A stretch of DNA of 64,000 nt from Prorocentrum cordatum. Lineage: Eukaryota > Sar > Dinophyceae > Prorocentrales > Prorocentraceae. Position numbers and translations under genes: made by a program. Shown here one piece after another: positions 41,698-52,797 of this stretch; position 1 is the stretch's first letter; every line of letters begins with the position of its first letter. The stretch spans positions 187,670-251,669 of the forward strand of contig CAUYUJ010008524.1 in NCBI GenBank assembly GCA_963575745.1. Direction: 5' to 3'. Below the pieces are notes generated by a model. That model was not told the DNA's origin. It made no database searches and saw only the letters and a list, made by a program, of their open reading frames with translations.

Positions 41698-43950
41698 GGG
41701 CTGGGCGCATCTCTTCTATGATTGTGTGTACGAGAGGGAGGATCAAAGAAAAAAAAACACAAACATAAACTTTAGGAAATCCGCGCAGATTTCTTGGATC
41801 GGCACTTGACCCCCCTGGCGGCGCCTCCAGCGCCGCTCTTGGCGCGCTCCGCTCTCAAGGGAGGGTGTCCAGCACTAATCATACAAATTCGTGCGGATCT
41901 CTGGAAGTTTCTGCTTAGTTATGCCAACTAGATTCCGCCAGAGGAGGGGAAAGCCCCTAACCACCCTGGTTGGCCAGACGGGCAGGCTCGGACAACGTCG
42001 TGCCGCGGGGTCGGTTGCATCCGGAGACACGATAAGCGACACCGCCATGCGAGCATCGGGCCCAACCAAATCGTAGGAATGCCGAGCTCGACTCGGATCG
42101 GGCTGACATCGCTATCGAATCGGAGCAGTCGGATCAACATGGGCCTTGGGATTGGGTTGGAGAGGACATGGGATGGAGCGAGATGAGGGGGAGGAGGGAG
42201 GACCAACGCTCCATCAGGGATGGTCTTCAAGCAACTGCCCTCGGGTGCGTGCCCGCAAATACGAAGCCCGAGTCGGACATAAATTTGTGGAAGGGGGGGA
42301 CGAACAAAAACAGAGAAGAGGCGGAAAGAGGAGGGACTGGGGAAGGATTGGAGAAAGGAGGTGGGCGGGGAGGGAGGGTAGGAGAGAGGTGAGGAGGCAT
42401 GGCTGCCTCATCTTCTTTGTCACCTTCCCGTTCTCATACCAGTACATGTTTCCCTCACTTATTCGGTCGATGAACATACATACATATACATATGTAGTTA
42501 TACGTGTAGATATGCATGTGTAGCTTTCCTCCTCTACACCTCGTTCCCACTCATTGACTATCCACGAAAATAACTAGCTGCCTGGCGACATGACGAATTA
42601 CGCAAGCAAAGCACGAACGAGCTAACTAACGAATGGTCGACCTACTGACAAAAGTATCTCTATCTTAATGTGTTTTTTTTACATCGTGGGCCTCAAACAA
42701 TATCATACACTTTGTCTGGGACTACAGATGTGGCACCACACACGTGGTGCACTTTCACGTTGCGAAATACATGACGTGCGATCTACGATGCGCCATATAC
42801 ATAGAAATGTGTATATAGGTTGTGCCGTTTATAGGTAGTGCAACCGAGGTGGTGCAACATATGTGACACAATCCGCGTGGAACAATCGACGTGGTGCAAC
42901 TAAGTTCTCTTCGCCGTGAATTGTCCACTCCTTCGCTCGCGCAATCATCCCACCAATTCACTCGCAACTTGATTTCCAAAACCCACTGCGGCGATTGCAA
43001 TGAGTGCTTGGAGTTAGCTGGGGCATCTCTGCGGCCGCGCTAGCCCGCGAATGATCGCGCGCACAGCGGCCAGTTAGTTTGGCGTGGCCGACGCGGCCGT
43101 GGTGGCGCTGACCGCTGGGCACTTCCCAGCGGGCACTTCAGTGCGAGTCGGCGACCTGGGCGGGCGCAGTATCATGGCAACGTCGGCAACGGTAGACGCG
43201 ATGATGCTGGTAGCGATGCCGGTGAGTTGATGACACCGACGGTGGCAAGGCCGTGACGCCGCCGATGCCGATCACGCCGACGACGATGACGGCGCCCTCG
43301 CGTCGGTGATGAAGGCTTTGAAAGAAGCTCGGCATGCGCGCGCAGCCGACGCGCGGGAATGGCCCACATGGTATTATCTGATACGGGTATTATATTATCT
43401 GACACAGGGCGTTCGAATGCTTTCGACGTGCGGCGCGAGGGGCCCGTTTTGCCAAGTCGATTGAACATGTTGAAACACATATGGTTTTCGTAAAACTCGC
43501 AGGAGCGCGAACGCAGGCATGTTCGAAAACTGATGTTGCAAAACCATGTGTGAATATTTGATGTCGGGACTCTCGAGTTTGAAGTCCTTACGGAACCTAA
43601 GCTGTTTGAAAGATTTCGGCATGCACGCACGACGACGCGCGCGTGCACACTTCGTCACGTCTGTTGCAAGGGATTATTGCGACAGCACGCGCGCCAGGAC
43701 GCTCTTGTGATTCTGACATGCCCGCGCAAGAGGTAAGTTTGGTATCATGTCTTGGAAATGTTGAGAAACCTATGGCTTTCTCAAGAATGTGCAAAGCGTG
43801 GGCGCAAGCTTTTGTTTAACATTCTTGTTGCGGAACCATGTGTTCTTTTACGGTTTCGGGACACTCGGTTTTGACTTTCATGCGAAACCTAAGGTTTTTG
43901 AAGGAGTTCGACACGCCCGCGCGACGACGCGCGCGTGTGCACTTGGACGG
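41698..43950. other. Gene-free stretch with minor repeats
   Basis: No supported gene. It contains purine-rich DNA (42180-42400), ACATACATATACATATG at about 42477, short GTGGTGCAAC units at 42720-42900 that recur at 58345-58400, and AT-richer DNA at 43400-43900. There GCGCGACGACGCGCGCGTG occurs twice (about 43627 and 43919), each close to a direct repeat of TTCGGCATGC or TTCGACACGC. Confidence 0.4.
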
Positions 43951-43954
43951 CCTC

Positions 43955-44310
43955 TTGCGCCTCTTCGGGCCTCTGGGGGCCTCTTGGGGTCGCTGGTAGC
44001 GCCTCGTGGGAGCATCTTGGGGGCCTCTCGAACGTCATCTTCAAGCCTCGGAAGCGCATCGAAAGCGAAAAAGGAGGGAAGCCACAATCATCGATTTCCC
44101 CTAGACGCTCCATGATTCTCGTGTCCGGGGCCTCCGCGGAGGCCTCTTCGAGTTCTCCTGGAGCGTCTTGGGAGCCTCGCGGCTAGTCTGGGGACAATCC
44201 AGGAGGGTCTTGGAGCGCTCTTGGGGCAACTTGGAGGCCTCTTGGGCCGTCTGGAGGCAATCTTGGCGTCTTTTGGCGCAATCTTGGTCTCTTTTGGCGC
44301 ACTCCTGGCG
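43955..44310 (+). repeat. CTTGGGGGCCTC-type tract, cluster 7
   Basis: CTCTTGCGCCTCTTCGGGCC, GGGGGCCTCTTGGGGTC, then CTTGGCGTCTTTTGGCGC-type units. It is split by a unique insert at about 44040-44105. Confidence 0.65.
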
Positions 44311-44387
44311 CTCCTGGAGGGGGGGGGCACAGCCCCTGGACAAATTGGGACCCCACCGATCCAGGACCCCCTCCCCATGTATTTACA

Positions 44388-44480
44388 TATCTATATAAAC
44401 ATACATACATAAATACTTACTTACAGACAGACAGACAGACATACATACATACATACCGACAGACAGACATACATGTGTAC
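44388..44480. repeat. ACAT/ACAG tetranucleotide microsatellite
   Basis: CATACATACAT, then CAGACAGACAGA, then CATACATACAT and CAGACAGACA. Short frames with Val/Cys/Met runs come from it. Confidence 0.93.
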
Positions 44481-45795
44481 AGTATGTGCGCGGCTGAGAG
44501 CTGGCAGGGACGGCTTGGACCGGTTGGTGAAGGCATCCTGCGACAGCCTTTGCACGCTCGTTCGCTCGCTCGGAGTTCGCCCGATTCGAACCTCTTGAAC
44601 GCCCCCGACTCACTCATAGCGACCCTATGCTCCCCCTGTTCATGGGGGCCTTCCATAGCTGTCCCTTACGAATCGACGCTAACCTACGCTAATCGACGCT
44701 CGTCGACGCACTACCAGACGCTAGAGCACGCCAATGCCCTCCACTGAAGACGGAATTAAGAGGACACACAGACACACAAGACTCCCATAACTTGCTACCG
44801 AACCCTTCCCGCCCCCGCGAGCAGGCAAATTCTAAGCTCATGCTCACATGACTTGCTGCCGAATCCCTCTCCTCCTCTCGCGAGCAGGCGCGCCTGCACG
44901 AGTGTCGCCGCGGAGTCCACCAGCCGGTCGCCGATCTCAACCTTCTGCACCTCGCGGGAGGGGCGAGCACTGGCCGTCGGGGGGTCCTCACGAGCGGCGA
45001 GAATGTCTCGATGATCCTTTCAACACGCGTTGGCGCCAACATGTGCTTGTCCACCGAAGCCTTTCAAGACGGCGTAGCGGATGTGATGAGGGCCGAGAGG
45101 GGAAAACACACATTCGGCGAATGCATGCCCCGAAGACCATCGAGTATCTATGTCCACGCCCTCGCGGTCTTGACTTTGGAGCGCGACCGCGTTCATACGT
45201 GGTCGCACGGATACGTTCCGCGCGGGGCATCCGCGGAAAACGCCCCGCATCCAAGTAGCCAGGGGGTCGGGGCCCAGGGGCCTGGCCCGCGAAGCCGTGG
45301 ACACGAACATGTGTACTGCCCACGAGGTCCGCCACTCCGCGCCCGCGCCACAAGGGAGGCCCAGAGGGTCGAGGAGGCCTCTGAGTGCTGTTGTTCAGCA
45401 TTCCGGGCCCCTGGGTGCTCGCAACCAGCTGCGCCTCGTCCGAAAGCTGTCCGGGGGCGCCCAAGATCGTCCCGAAAGGGCGCGGGGGGCCCGAGTTGTG
45501 GACCGCAAGCTGGCCAGCCCAGGGTCGAGGGTCGAGGGACGTTGAGGATCGAGGAGGAGGGAGCAAGGCGGCGGTGGATCGAGGGGGCGGAGGGTCGAGG
45601 AGGCGGCTCGAGGATCGGGGAGCCAGGAGCGCAGGGCAAGACCTCCTTCACGATCCTCCTCGTCGGTCCTCCGCCTCACCGGCCCCCCTTCTCCGACCCT
45701 CCTCGATGCTCCTTCTCCTCGACCGTCCTGGTGGGTCGCACCCATGGGCTCCTCTGCCCTCATCCCCCCCCCCGACCTGCTTTGTCGCACAAAGA
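44481..45795. other. Unique GC-rich DNA, no supported gene
   Basis: No recognised family. A short GAATCGACGCTAACCTACGC tandem occurs at about 44670-44715. A direct repeat of GACTTGCTGCCGAATCCCTC or AACTTGCTACCGAACCCTTC lies at about 44795 and 44851. AGGGTCGAGGAGG units lie at 45525-45610. Confidence 0.3.
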
Positions 45796-46240
45796 TGCCT
45801 AGTCTCTCGCAGTTGCGGATCAGAGTGAGGGGGCGCCAGGGCTGGGCGCACAGTGGTGCTCGTCAAAGCCACTGCAGAACAGCTCGCCGTGGGTACCGAC
45901 ATTGTTGTTGAAAACACATTGGGTAGGTCGGCCCGCCGCAAGCGCCAACTTAGTTGAAGCAAACCCGACACCAGCTACAACAACAGCAGCAGCAGTAGCA
46001 GCAACAATAACAACACCAAACACAACAACAACAACATCAACAACAACAGCAACAACAACAGCAACAACAACAGCAACAACAACAGCAGCAACAACAATCA
46101 TTATAAGACTGTTCGCTCTTACTTGCCCGCGTGTCATTGAAACGAGTTTCCCACACCCTCGATACCCGCCCTTCTTGTCTTCGATCACACCCGCTTTGGG
46201 GGGATTATTTCTCCATGCGGGGGGCGGCGGGCTTAGACAG
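45796..46240 (+). repeat. CAA-core dispersed repeat, copy 3
   Basis: Head at about 45800-45960 (diverged), CAA/CAG array at 45970-46100, tail from 46104 (AAGACTGTTCGCTCTTACTT, CGATACCCGCCCTTCTTGTC). The tail is close to copies 1 and 4. Confidence 0.82.
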
Positions 46241-46246
46241 GCGGCC

Positions 46247-46311
46247 AAACCTGAACGGGTGGACAGTTCTTCGTGGGCGTAGATGTGCCCGCCATTGGAA
46301 TTGGTGTGGGC
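46247..46311 (-). CDS. Weak candidate exon, 65 nt
   Basis: On the minus strand a CTTTTTTTGCAG acceptor follows the long CT-rich strand of the tract at 46420-46690. Next is open sequence AHTNSNGGHIYAHEELSTRS, then CAG before GTTTGG. Size and borders fit the exons seen elsewhere, but bias is modest and no family is recognised. Confidence 0.28.
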
Positions 46312-46419
46312 CCTGCAAAAAAAGAGGAGGGGGAGAACGAGGGAGAGTGAGAGGAAGGGAGGGGGAGGGACGAAGGAAGAGGGAAAACGCCAGGAGAGAA
46401 GGAGCGAAGAGGGGGGCGG

Positions 46420-46690
46420 TTGAGTAGAGGCAGAGAGAGAGAGAGAGAGAAATACAGATACGAGAGGTAGAGAAAGAGAGAGAGAGAGGAGAGAGAGAGA
46501 GCGAGAGAGAGAGAGAGAGAAACAAAAAAAGAGGGAGGGAGGAGGCAGGAGAGAGTAGGGAGAAGGGAGGAGGGAGAGGATGGAGAGGGGATAGGGCAGA
46601 GAGGCATAAGGATGAGGGAAGAGAGGAGGGAGAGAGAAGGAAGGAGAGGAGGGAGGAGGGAGGAGGGAGAGGGAGGAGGAGCAGGAAGGT
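46420..46690. repeat. GA/GGA purine tract
   Basis: GAGAGAGAGAGA followed by GGAGGGAGGAGGGAGG. A compositional tract. Confidence 0.9.
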
Positions 46691-47215
46691 AAGAGCGTGA
46701 ACGTTCGAGGAAGTCCTAGGCGAAAGCGCGGTTCCTGAAGGAAGTCTCGGGCGGGAGCCCACGACGGGCGGGCGATCCCCTGACGGGCGGGTCGGGCGGG
46801 TGGGACATTCAAGCGGGATGCCTGAGTATGGCGAGAGCGAGGTTACTAAGTAGATTGTATCGGCGTCCTTGGCGCAGCGTGTTTCCTGAGCGTCGAAAGC
46901 GCGATTTCTGAATAATTGCATGGAAGTCACAGGCGAGAGCGCAATTCCTGAATGAAATGTGAAGGGTTCTCTGGCGGGAGCGGGGGTCTGTATTAAATTG
47001 TGATGAAGTCTTGATTCACTTGCGAGGAGGTCTCAAGCGGGAGCGCCGTTCCTGTGTAAATTGTGAGGAGGTCTCAGATGGGAGAGGGGGTCTTGACTAA
47101 ATTGCGAGGAAATCACAGGCGGGAGCACCGATCCTGAGTAAATTGTGAAGAAGTCTCAGGTGCGGGGGTCCTGAGCAAATTTGACGGAAGTCTCAGGCGG
47201 GAGCCGTTGTTGTTG
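46691..47215. repeat. CTCGAG-family motif array, about 50-65 bp period, part 1
   Basis: Loose tandem units of the type AATTGTGAGGAGGTCTC, then AGGCGGGAGCGCCG and TTCCTGA. Nine or ten units are recognisable. The outer frame equals the reverse complement of the GCGTTTCGCTCGAGACATCC motif at 5.6-6.3 kb, so both belong to one family. Confidence 0.75.
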
Positions 47216-47612
47216 TAATCCGGGGAGCCAGGGACCCAGTTTGAGCACCAAGACCTTCCCTGTCAAAAAACCAGGGTGCGAGCGTCGAAGGGCACACTTT
47301 GATTGAGCAAAAACTTCAGGAATAAAAATTCAACAACAACAACAACAGCAGCAACAACAAGCACAACAACAACAGCAGCAACAACAAGCACAACAACAAC
47401 AGCAGCAACAACACCACCACCAAAAACAACATCAACAACTCCAACAACAACACCAACAACAACAATATTCATGTTAAGACTGTTCGCTCTTACTGCCACG
47501 CGTGTCTTGCATTCCGTATACCCCGACCCTCGATACCCGCCCACTTCGTCTTCGATTGCACCTCCTTTCGGGTGGAATCTCTTCCTTGTCGGCCACTGAC
47601 TGAAGTGCGAAG
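47216..47612 (+). repeat. CAA-core dispersed repeat, copy 4
   Basis: The best full-length copy. Head GGGAGCCAGGGACCCAG with GGGTGCGAGCGTCG and GGGCACACTTTGATTGAG, CAA/CAG array at 47332-47465, tail TTAAGACTGTTCGCTCTTAC, CGATACCCGCCCACTTCG, TTCGATTGCACCTCCTTTCG. It sits inside the CTCGAG-family array. Confidence 0.85.
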
Positions 47613-48069
47613 AAGTCTCGAGCGAGAGCGCCGTTCCTGAAATCGGGTGCCTCTCTGGCCAGGGGCTCTCAGACAACCTATGGAGAAATATCGAACGGGA
47701 GCCCTTGTCGCCGTGTCCGGGCCTCCACCAATCTAACTGAATTGCGGGAAAGTCTCGAGCGAGAGCTCCGTTCCTGAGTCCGGGGACTTTCTTGACCAGG
47801 GGCTCTCAGAGTAAATGGTGACAAAGTCTCGAGCAGGAGCCCTTGTCGTCGTGGTTGGACCTCCGCAAACTTCATGGAATTGCGAGGAAAATTCGAGCAA
47901 GAGCGCCGTTCCTGAGTTCGGTGGCCTCTCTGGCCAGGGTGTTTCGGGGTAAATTGTAAGGAAGTATCAAGCGGGAGCCGTTGTTGTCGTAACTCCAAGG
48001 GCCCACACTTAGGCTCAAGCCATCGCTCGAGCGGAAACCTCGTTTTCAGAGAACATGTAGCCGGTGTCA
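47613..48069. repeat. CTCGAG-family motif array, part 2
   Basis: Units GAAGTCTCGAGCGAGAGC, GCCGTTCCTGA alternating with GAGCAGGAGCCCTTGTCG, about 130 bp per pair. Four to five pairs, giving a two-unit higher-order pattern. Confidence 0.75.
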
Positions 48070-48375
48070 AGGCGAGAGCGCGCGGAACCGTTTCCGGAGA
48101 TCAGCAATAATGATTATTTCGAAATGCATATTCAACAACAACAAAAACAACAACAAGCACAACAACAGCAGCAGCATCAACATCAACAATAATAACAGCA
48201 ACAGCTACAGCAACAACAATAATAGTTTGTAAGACTGTTCGCACCGATCTGCACGCGTGCCATTCACCACGTACATCCCAAACCCTCGGTACCCGCCCTC
48301 TTCGTGTTCGATCGCACCCTCTTTCTTGCCTGCCACGTGCATGTATGTAGCGAGACGACGGATGGGGCCGCCTAT
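48070..48375 (+). repeat. CAA-core dispersed repeat, copy 5
   Basis: Short head, CAA/CAG/CATCAA array at about 48132-48220, tail from 48230 (GTAAGACTGTTCGCACCG, GGTACCCGCCCTCTTCGTG, TTCGATCGCACCCTCTTTC). Confidence 0.82.
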
Positions 48376-48880
48376 GGGACCACGAAGCTTGAGAAGGATG
48401 CGCCGAGATGGGGGGGTGGAACTGCATGCGCACCCTGACGCTGGGGCCTTCGGTGGGATGGAACTGCATGCAGACACTGCCACTGGGACCTCGGTAGAGC
48501 TCCCCGCGGGACCACGAAACGCGTGAGGGGTGCGCCGAAAGGGGGGGTGGAACTGCATGCGGACCCTGCCAAGGTGGAGCCCCCTGTGGGGCCATGAAAC
48601 GTGTGAGGAGCGCGCCGAGATCGGAGGTGGAACTGCATGCCGACCCTGCCACTGGGGCCTTCGGTGGAGCTTTTGATGGAGCCCGGAAGCGTGTCGGCGG
48701 TGCGCTCGGATGGGGATGGAACTGCAAGCGGGCCCTGCCACTCGGGCCTTCGGTGGAGCTCCCACTAGGGCCACGAATCGTGTGATGAGTGCGCCGCGAT
48801 TGGGAGAGGGACTGCAGGCGGACCTTGACGCCCGGGCTTTACCATGGTGGCCACGGAACGTGCGAGGAGTGTACCGAACC
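48376..48880. repeat. GGCCTTCGGTGGAGCTCC satellite, array 1
   Basis: Five or six units, period 90-105 bp: GTGGAACTGCATGCGGACC, CACTGGGGCCTTCGGTGGA, GGGGCCACGAAACGTGTGAG, GAGTGCGCCGAGAT. The same satellite forms larger arrays at 56580-57740 and 60110-61420. Confidence 0.9.
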
Positions 48881-48989
48881 AGAGACATGCGGAGAGCAGA
48901 GGCAGGTACGAAAGGAGGGAGAACATCGAGCTGGGGTGGAACGCTGGTTTTGTTGCAGGACTGGTTTTCGACCGCGAGCATAAGCGCCT

Positions 48990-49560
48990 CAGTACAAATT
49001 GAAGAACAAGTGTCGATCGGAAGCGTTGTTTTGAAGGGGCAACCTTGTGGTGCCAAGGCGAAAGCGCCAATCCTGATGAAAAAGCAAGGACGTGTCGAGC
49101 GGGATTGCTGCTGTTGTTGTTGTTGTTGGAGGACCAGTGTTCACCGACACGCACGATTGCCAACCCTGAGGAAAAACTGGCAGCGTCGAGCGGGAGCGTT
49201 TGACGTTGAAAGGGGGGCCGGTTTGCGGCGCCGAGGCAATTGCGCTACTCTGGAATATGAACCCAGGAATGAACCAGCGGGTGTGTCAGATATGTGGGAG
49301 GCCAATGTCTGGCGTCGAGCAAGGGCACCGGTCCTGAAGAAAGTGCGGAAACATCGAGCAGTAGCGAAGTTGTTGTTCTTGTGCGGGGCGCGTCTGCTGC
49401 GCAATCGCGATAACTTCGAGCGCGAGCCCCGCTTTCAAAGAAAATGCAGTCGGCGCAGAGGTGAGTGTGACAGGGCGCATGAACGGGGTCCAACAATAGC
49501 ACATATTTCGTCAGAGTGAGAGTGTCGAACGGTTATTCACTGTCCCTGGTTGCGTGGCTG
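48990..49560. repeat. CTCGAG-family motif array, part 3
   Basis: Units GTGTCGAGCGGGAGCG, GCGTCGAGCAAGGGCACCG, ACTTCGAGCGCGAGCCCCG, spaced 70-110 bp apart. The CTCGAG centre is weakened to GTCGAGC. Confidence 0.65.
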
Positions 49561-49825
49561 ACGTGAGAACCAGTGGTGAGGATTACGTTTGTTGCGTTAT
49601 TGTTGTTGCTGATGTTGTTGTTATTGCTGATGTTGTCGTTACTACTGTTGTTGTTGGTATCAATATTAGTAGTATTATTAGTAGTAGTACTATCATTTTC
49701 AGTATGCTATTATTAGTATTGTCATTCGAAGTATTATTGCTGTCGTTGCTGCTGCTGTTGGTGTTGTCGTTGTTGTCGTTGTTGTTGGTGTCGTTGCTGT
49801 TGTTGTTGAATGTTCATTGCTGAAC
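49561..49825 (-). repeat. TTG/TTATTG array (CAA array, opposite orientation)
   Basis: Degenerate GTTGTTGTTATTGCTG tract with AGTAGTATTATTAGTAG in the middle. No matching CAA-core head or tail is recognised at its flanks. Confidence 0.85.
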
Positions 49826-49949
49826 AGTTATTATCGTTGGACACCTTAAAGGCGCACTGGTGCTCTCGCCGAGGCGCCGGCTACATTTTCATTGAAAATG
49901 AGGCTCACGCTCGAGCGGTGTGGGGGACCGCCAAAAACGGCCCCCCAAC

Positions 49950-50825
49950 AACAACAACGCTCCCGCTCGAGGCTTCTTCCTTTTTACTCATGGTTGGTAT
50001 TCTTGCTCGCCGCCGAAAGCCAGCGTCCCAACAAAACCAGCGTTCCCGCTCGAGACTTCCTCCAGTTGTACCTTTGAGCGGCGCGCAAATATTTCTCTCA
50101 TCGGCGCCGCCCCCAACAAAAACAGCGCTCCCGCTCGAGGCTTGTTCCTTTTTACTCAAGGCGGTGCTCCTCCTCGCCGCCGAAAACCGCCGCCCCGACA
50201 AAACCAGCTCTCCCGCCCAAGACTTCCTTCCGTTTTACGCTGGACTGGCGCCCAATTATTTGTTGAATCGGCGCCGCTCCCAGCAAGAACAACGCTACCG
50301 CTCAAGGCGTCCTCCCTTTTTCCTGAAGACGGTACTGTTCCTCGCCGCCGACAACCCCCGTCCCGACAAAACCACGGTTCCCGCTCGGTGCTGACCCCCG
50401 TCTTACTCAAGGCGGTGTTCCTCCTCGTCGCCGAAAGCCGCCGCCCCGACAAAACCAGCGCTCCCGCCCGAGGCTTCCTTCCGTTGTTCGCTGGGCTGGC
50501 GCACGACTTTCTTTTGAATTGGCACCGCTCCCAGCAAGAACAACGCTCCCGCTCCAGATTTCCTCTTTTTCCTCGGGACGGTGCTGTTCCTCGCCGCCGA
50601 CAGCCCCCGTCCCGACAAAACCGCGGTTCCCGCTCGATTCGTCCTACTTTCTTTCTCAAGGCGGTGTTCCTCCTCGCCGCCGAAAGCAGCCGTCCCAACA
50701 AAACCAGCGCTCCCGCTCGAGACTTCGTTTCGTTTTACGCTGGACTAGCGCCCTACTTTCTTCAACATTGGCGCCGCACCCAAAAATAACAGCAGCCCTG
50801 CTCGAGACTTGCCCCCTTTCGATTC
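49950..50825. repeat. CTCGAG-family satellite with trimeric higher-order structure
   Basis: About 11 units with an 83-bp period: AACGCTCCCGCTCGAGGC, TTCTTCCTTTTTACTC, GCTCCTCGCCGCCGAAAGCC, GACAAAACCAGC. Every third unit carries GCTGGACTGGCGCCC and GCGCCGCTCCCAGCAAGAAC (about 50235, 50485, 50735), giving a higher-order unit near 250 bp. Orientation is opposite to 46.7-49.5 kb. Confidence 0.85.
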
Positions 50826-50946
50826 AGGGCCAGGTCCTTGCCTCACAGCCGACTGCCCCCATCCCCATCAAGGCAATCCTGTGCGTCACCCTTCGCTGGG
50901 GTCCCACTGTCGGTCTCGCATCGGCGCAGCAAGGCGCGGGCATGTG

Positions 50947-51300
50947 TTAGCTCGCACTTCTGACCCTCCTCTTTTTGCATTGGCCATGGACAGAAGTCTC
51001 GCAGGCCGCTCCCCGCCCCAGAGCGGCAGGCAATCGGGACAGGAGGCGCAGCGGCGCCACTGCTGGACGTGAAACGACAAAGGGCGCGGGAGGGCGGGAC
51101 AAGCGGCCCCACCTCGACCCCGAAATGGCGGCGGACATGCTGAAAGGCGCACGCGCAGATAAGCGAGGAGGGGGAGATGCGAGTCTAACTTCGCTTCACC
51201 CTCGCGAATCCGAGTTAGCTCGCACTCCTAACCCTCATCCTTTTTTCATTGGCCATGGACAGAGTTTCGCAGGCCGCCCCCCCGCCCCAATGAAGCGGGA
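50947..51300 (+). repeat. Direct duplication, about 266 bp offset
   Basis: GTTAGCTCGCACTTCTGACC, TTGCATTGGCCATGGACAG, TCGCAGGCCGC at 50947-51020 recur as GTTAGCTCGCACTCCTAACC, TTTCATTGGCCATGGACAG, TCGCAGGCCGC at 51213-51285. No gene recognised. Confidence 0.8.
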
Positions 51301-51469
51301 TCTGTTGAAATGTATCGGAGGTGATTGCAAGACCTGACTGGGCGGGAGATCTGGGGATGGGAATAACGGACCCCGCTATAGAACAAGAGTCCCTCATTAC
51401 GTGGATGGTTATCATTATGGTCGCATGCTTCGTGTGGAAACATCGCGCATGAGAGTAAAATGATTATTG

Positions 51470-52735
51470 TTGTCGTTGATGATGTTGACGTTGATGTTGT
51501 TGTTGTTGTTGTTGTTAATGTTGTTGGTGTTGTTGTTGTTGGTGTTGTTATTGCTGTTGTTGTTGTTGTTGCTGTTGTTGTTGTTGTTGAACATTATTAA
51601 TTCTAAAGAATAATTATTGTTGGGACCCCTGGTGCACGGCCCCCCTGCGCCGCCTAGGCCGCAGCTACATTTTCATCATTTTCGTGAGGAAGCCTCAGGT
51701 AATTCGATGTGATCAAGATCCGGTTGTTTTGTTCCCCCCCGCTTTCCCTTGCAAAAAACACTATAAAATGACATTTCTTGTTCTAATATAATCAAATTTC
51801 AAGAATCCCTTGCAAAAAATAAGGTAAAGTGGACATTCGCGCGCGCAAGACGAAATCCTTCCAAAAGCTTAGTGTTCGGAGCGATTTCAACATAAAAACA
51901 TCAAAAAAACCAATGGTTTTTCAACAAAAAAATGTCAAAATCTCATCCCGCGCGCTCTTGCGGATTCGTAGGAAACCCAACACTTTTTAAACATTTCTGT
52001 CAAACGGGCTTTTGCGAGCAACTTTTTCGAACTTCTGCGACAACGGTTGCGCACCTGCCAGGGCCATCATCCCTGTCAAATAATACCATGCGGGACACAT
52101 TCGTTTTTTCTTCGCGCGCGCACGCCGAAATCTCCAAAAACCATTGGGTTCTTAAGAATTTTACCACCGCGCATCATAAAATCACACGAATCGCACCGTA
52201 GGTCCTCGAAAAACAGCTGCACGACTTTTCAAAATTTCCACCCGCGCGCGCTGTCCGAATCCTAAAAAAACCAATGGTTTTCCAACATTTATGTTACATG
52301 AGCTCGCGCGAGCTACTTTCGCACGCTCTTGCAACGGGGTTCGCGCGCCTGCCAGGGGCCAGAATCTGTATTCGCATCATCCCAGGAACTTGACCCAAAA
52401 ATGTGACCAACTCCGCTCTCTCTGTCTCTCTCTCTGTCTGCTCTCTGTCTCTCTCTCTGTCTCTCTGTATTATGTATTGTATGGCACAATTGCACCATGC
52501 TGGGCACATGCGCGCCCCGAATAAGTGACCAAGTTCTGTGGGTGTGTACCCCACGCCAGTGTAGTAGCCACGGTCGTCCGCACGCCACGAAGTGAAGTGT
52601 CCCAACGTCATAGGGCGGGAAGCTGGGTTTGGGTGGTCGCGAAGAGTCGTTTGGATATTTGGTAGAGCTTGTAATGCCCCCCCACGAAGTGGGGGTATTG
52701 CCTGGTGTCGTATGAAAACCCTGGCACTGGGGAGA
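51470..52735 (-). repeat. Right arm of the long-range inverted repeat
   Basis: Inverted copy of 9270-10120: TTG array (51475-51592), AGAATAATTATTG, GCGCCGCCTAGGCCGCAGC, GGACATTCGCGCGCGCAAGA, GGAAACCCAACACTTTTT, CCTGCCAGGGCCATCATCC, then after an insert GAAGTGAAGTGTCCCAACG and GAAAACCCTGGCACTGG. The insert at about 52125-52535 is absent from the left arm. It contains a second AAAAAACCAATGGTTTTCC module and CT microsatellite DNA (52410-52470). The arms are about 41 kb apart. Confidence 0.9.
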
Positions 52736-52797
52736 ACACCACGCGTTCGGGTAAAATGATTGTTGTTGTTGTTGTTGTTGTTGTTATTGTTGTGTGT

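Noticed and set aside
42010-42172. Minus-strand frame starting MLIRLLRFDSDVSPIRVELG
   Set aside because: Reads smoothly, but no family, splice signals or conserved motif could be recognised.
44388-44480. Possible telomeric repeat
   Set aside because: It is an ACAT/ACAG microsatellite; no TTTAGGG-type repeats occur.
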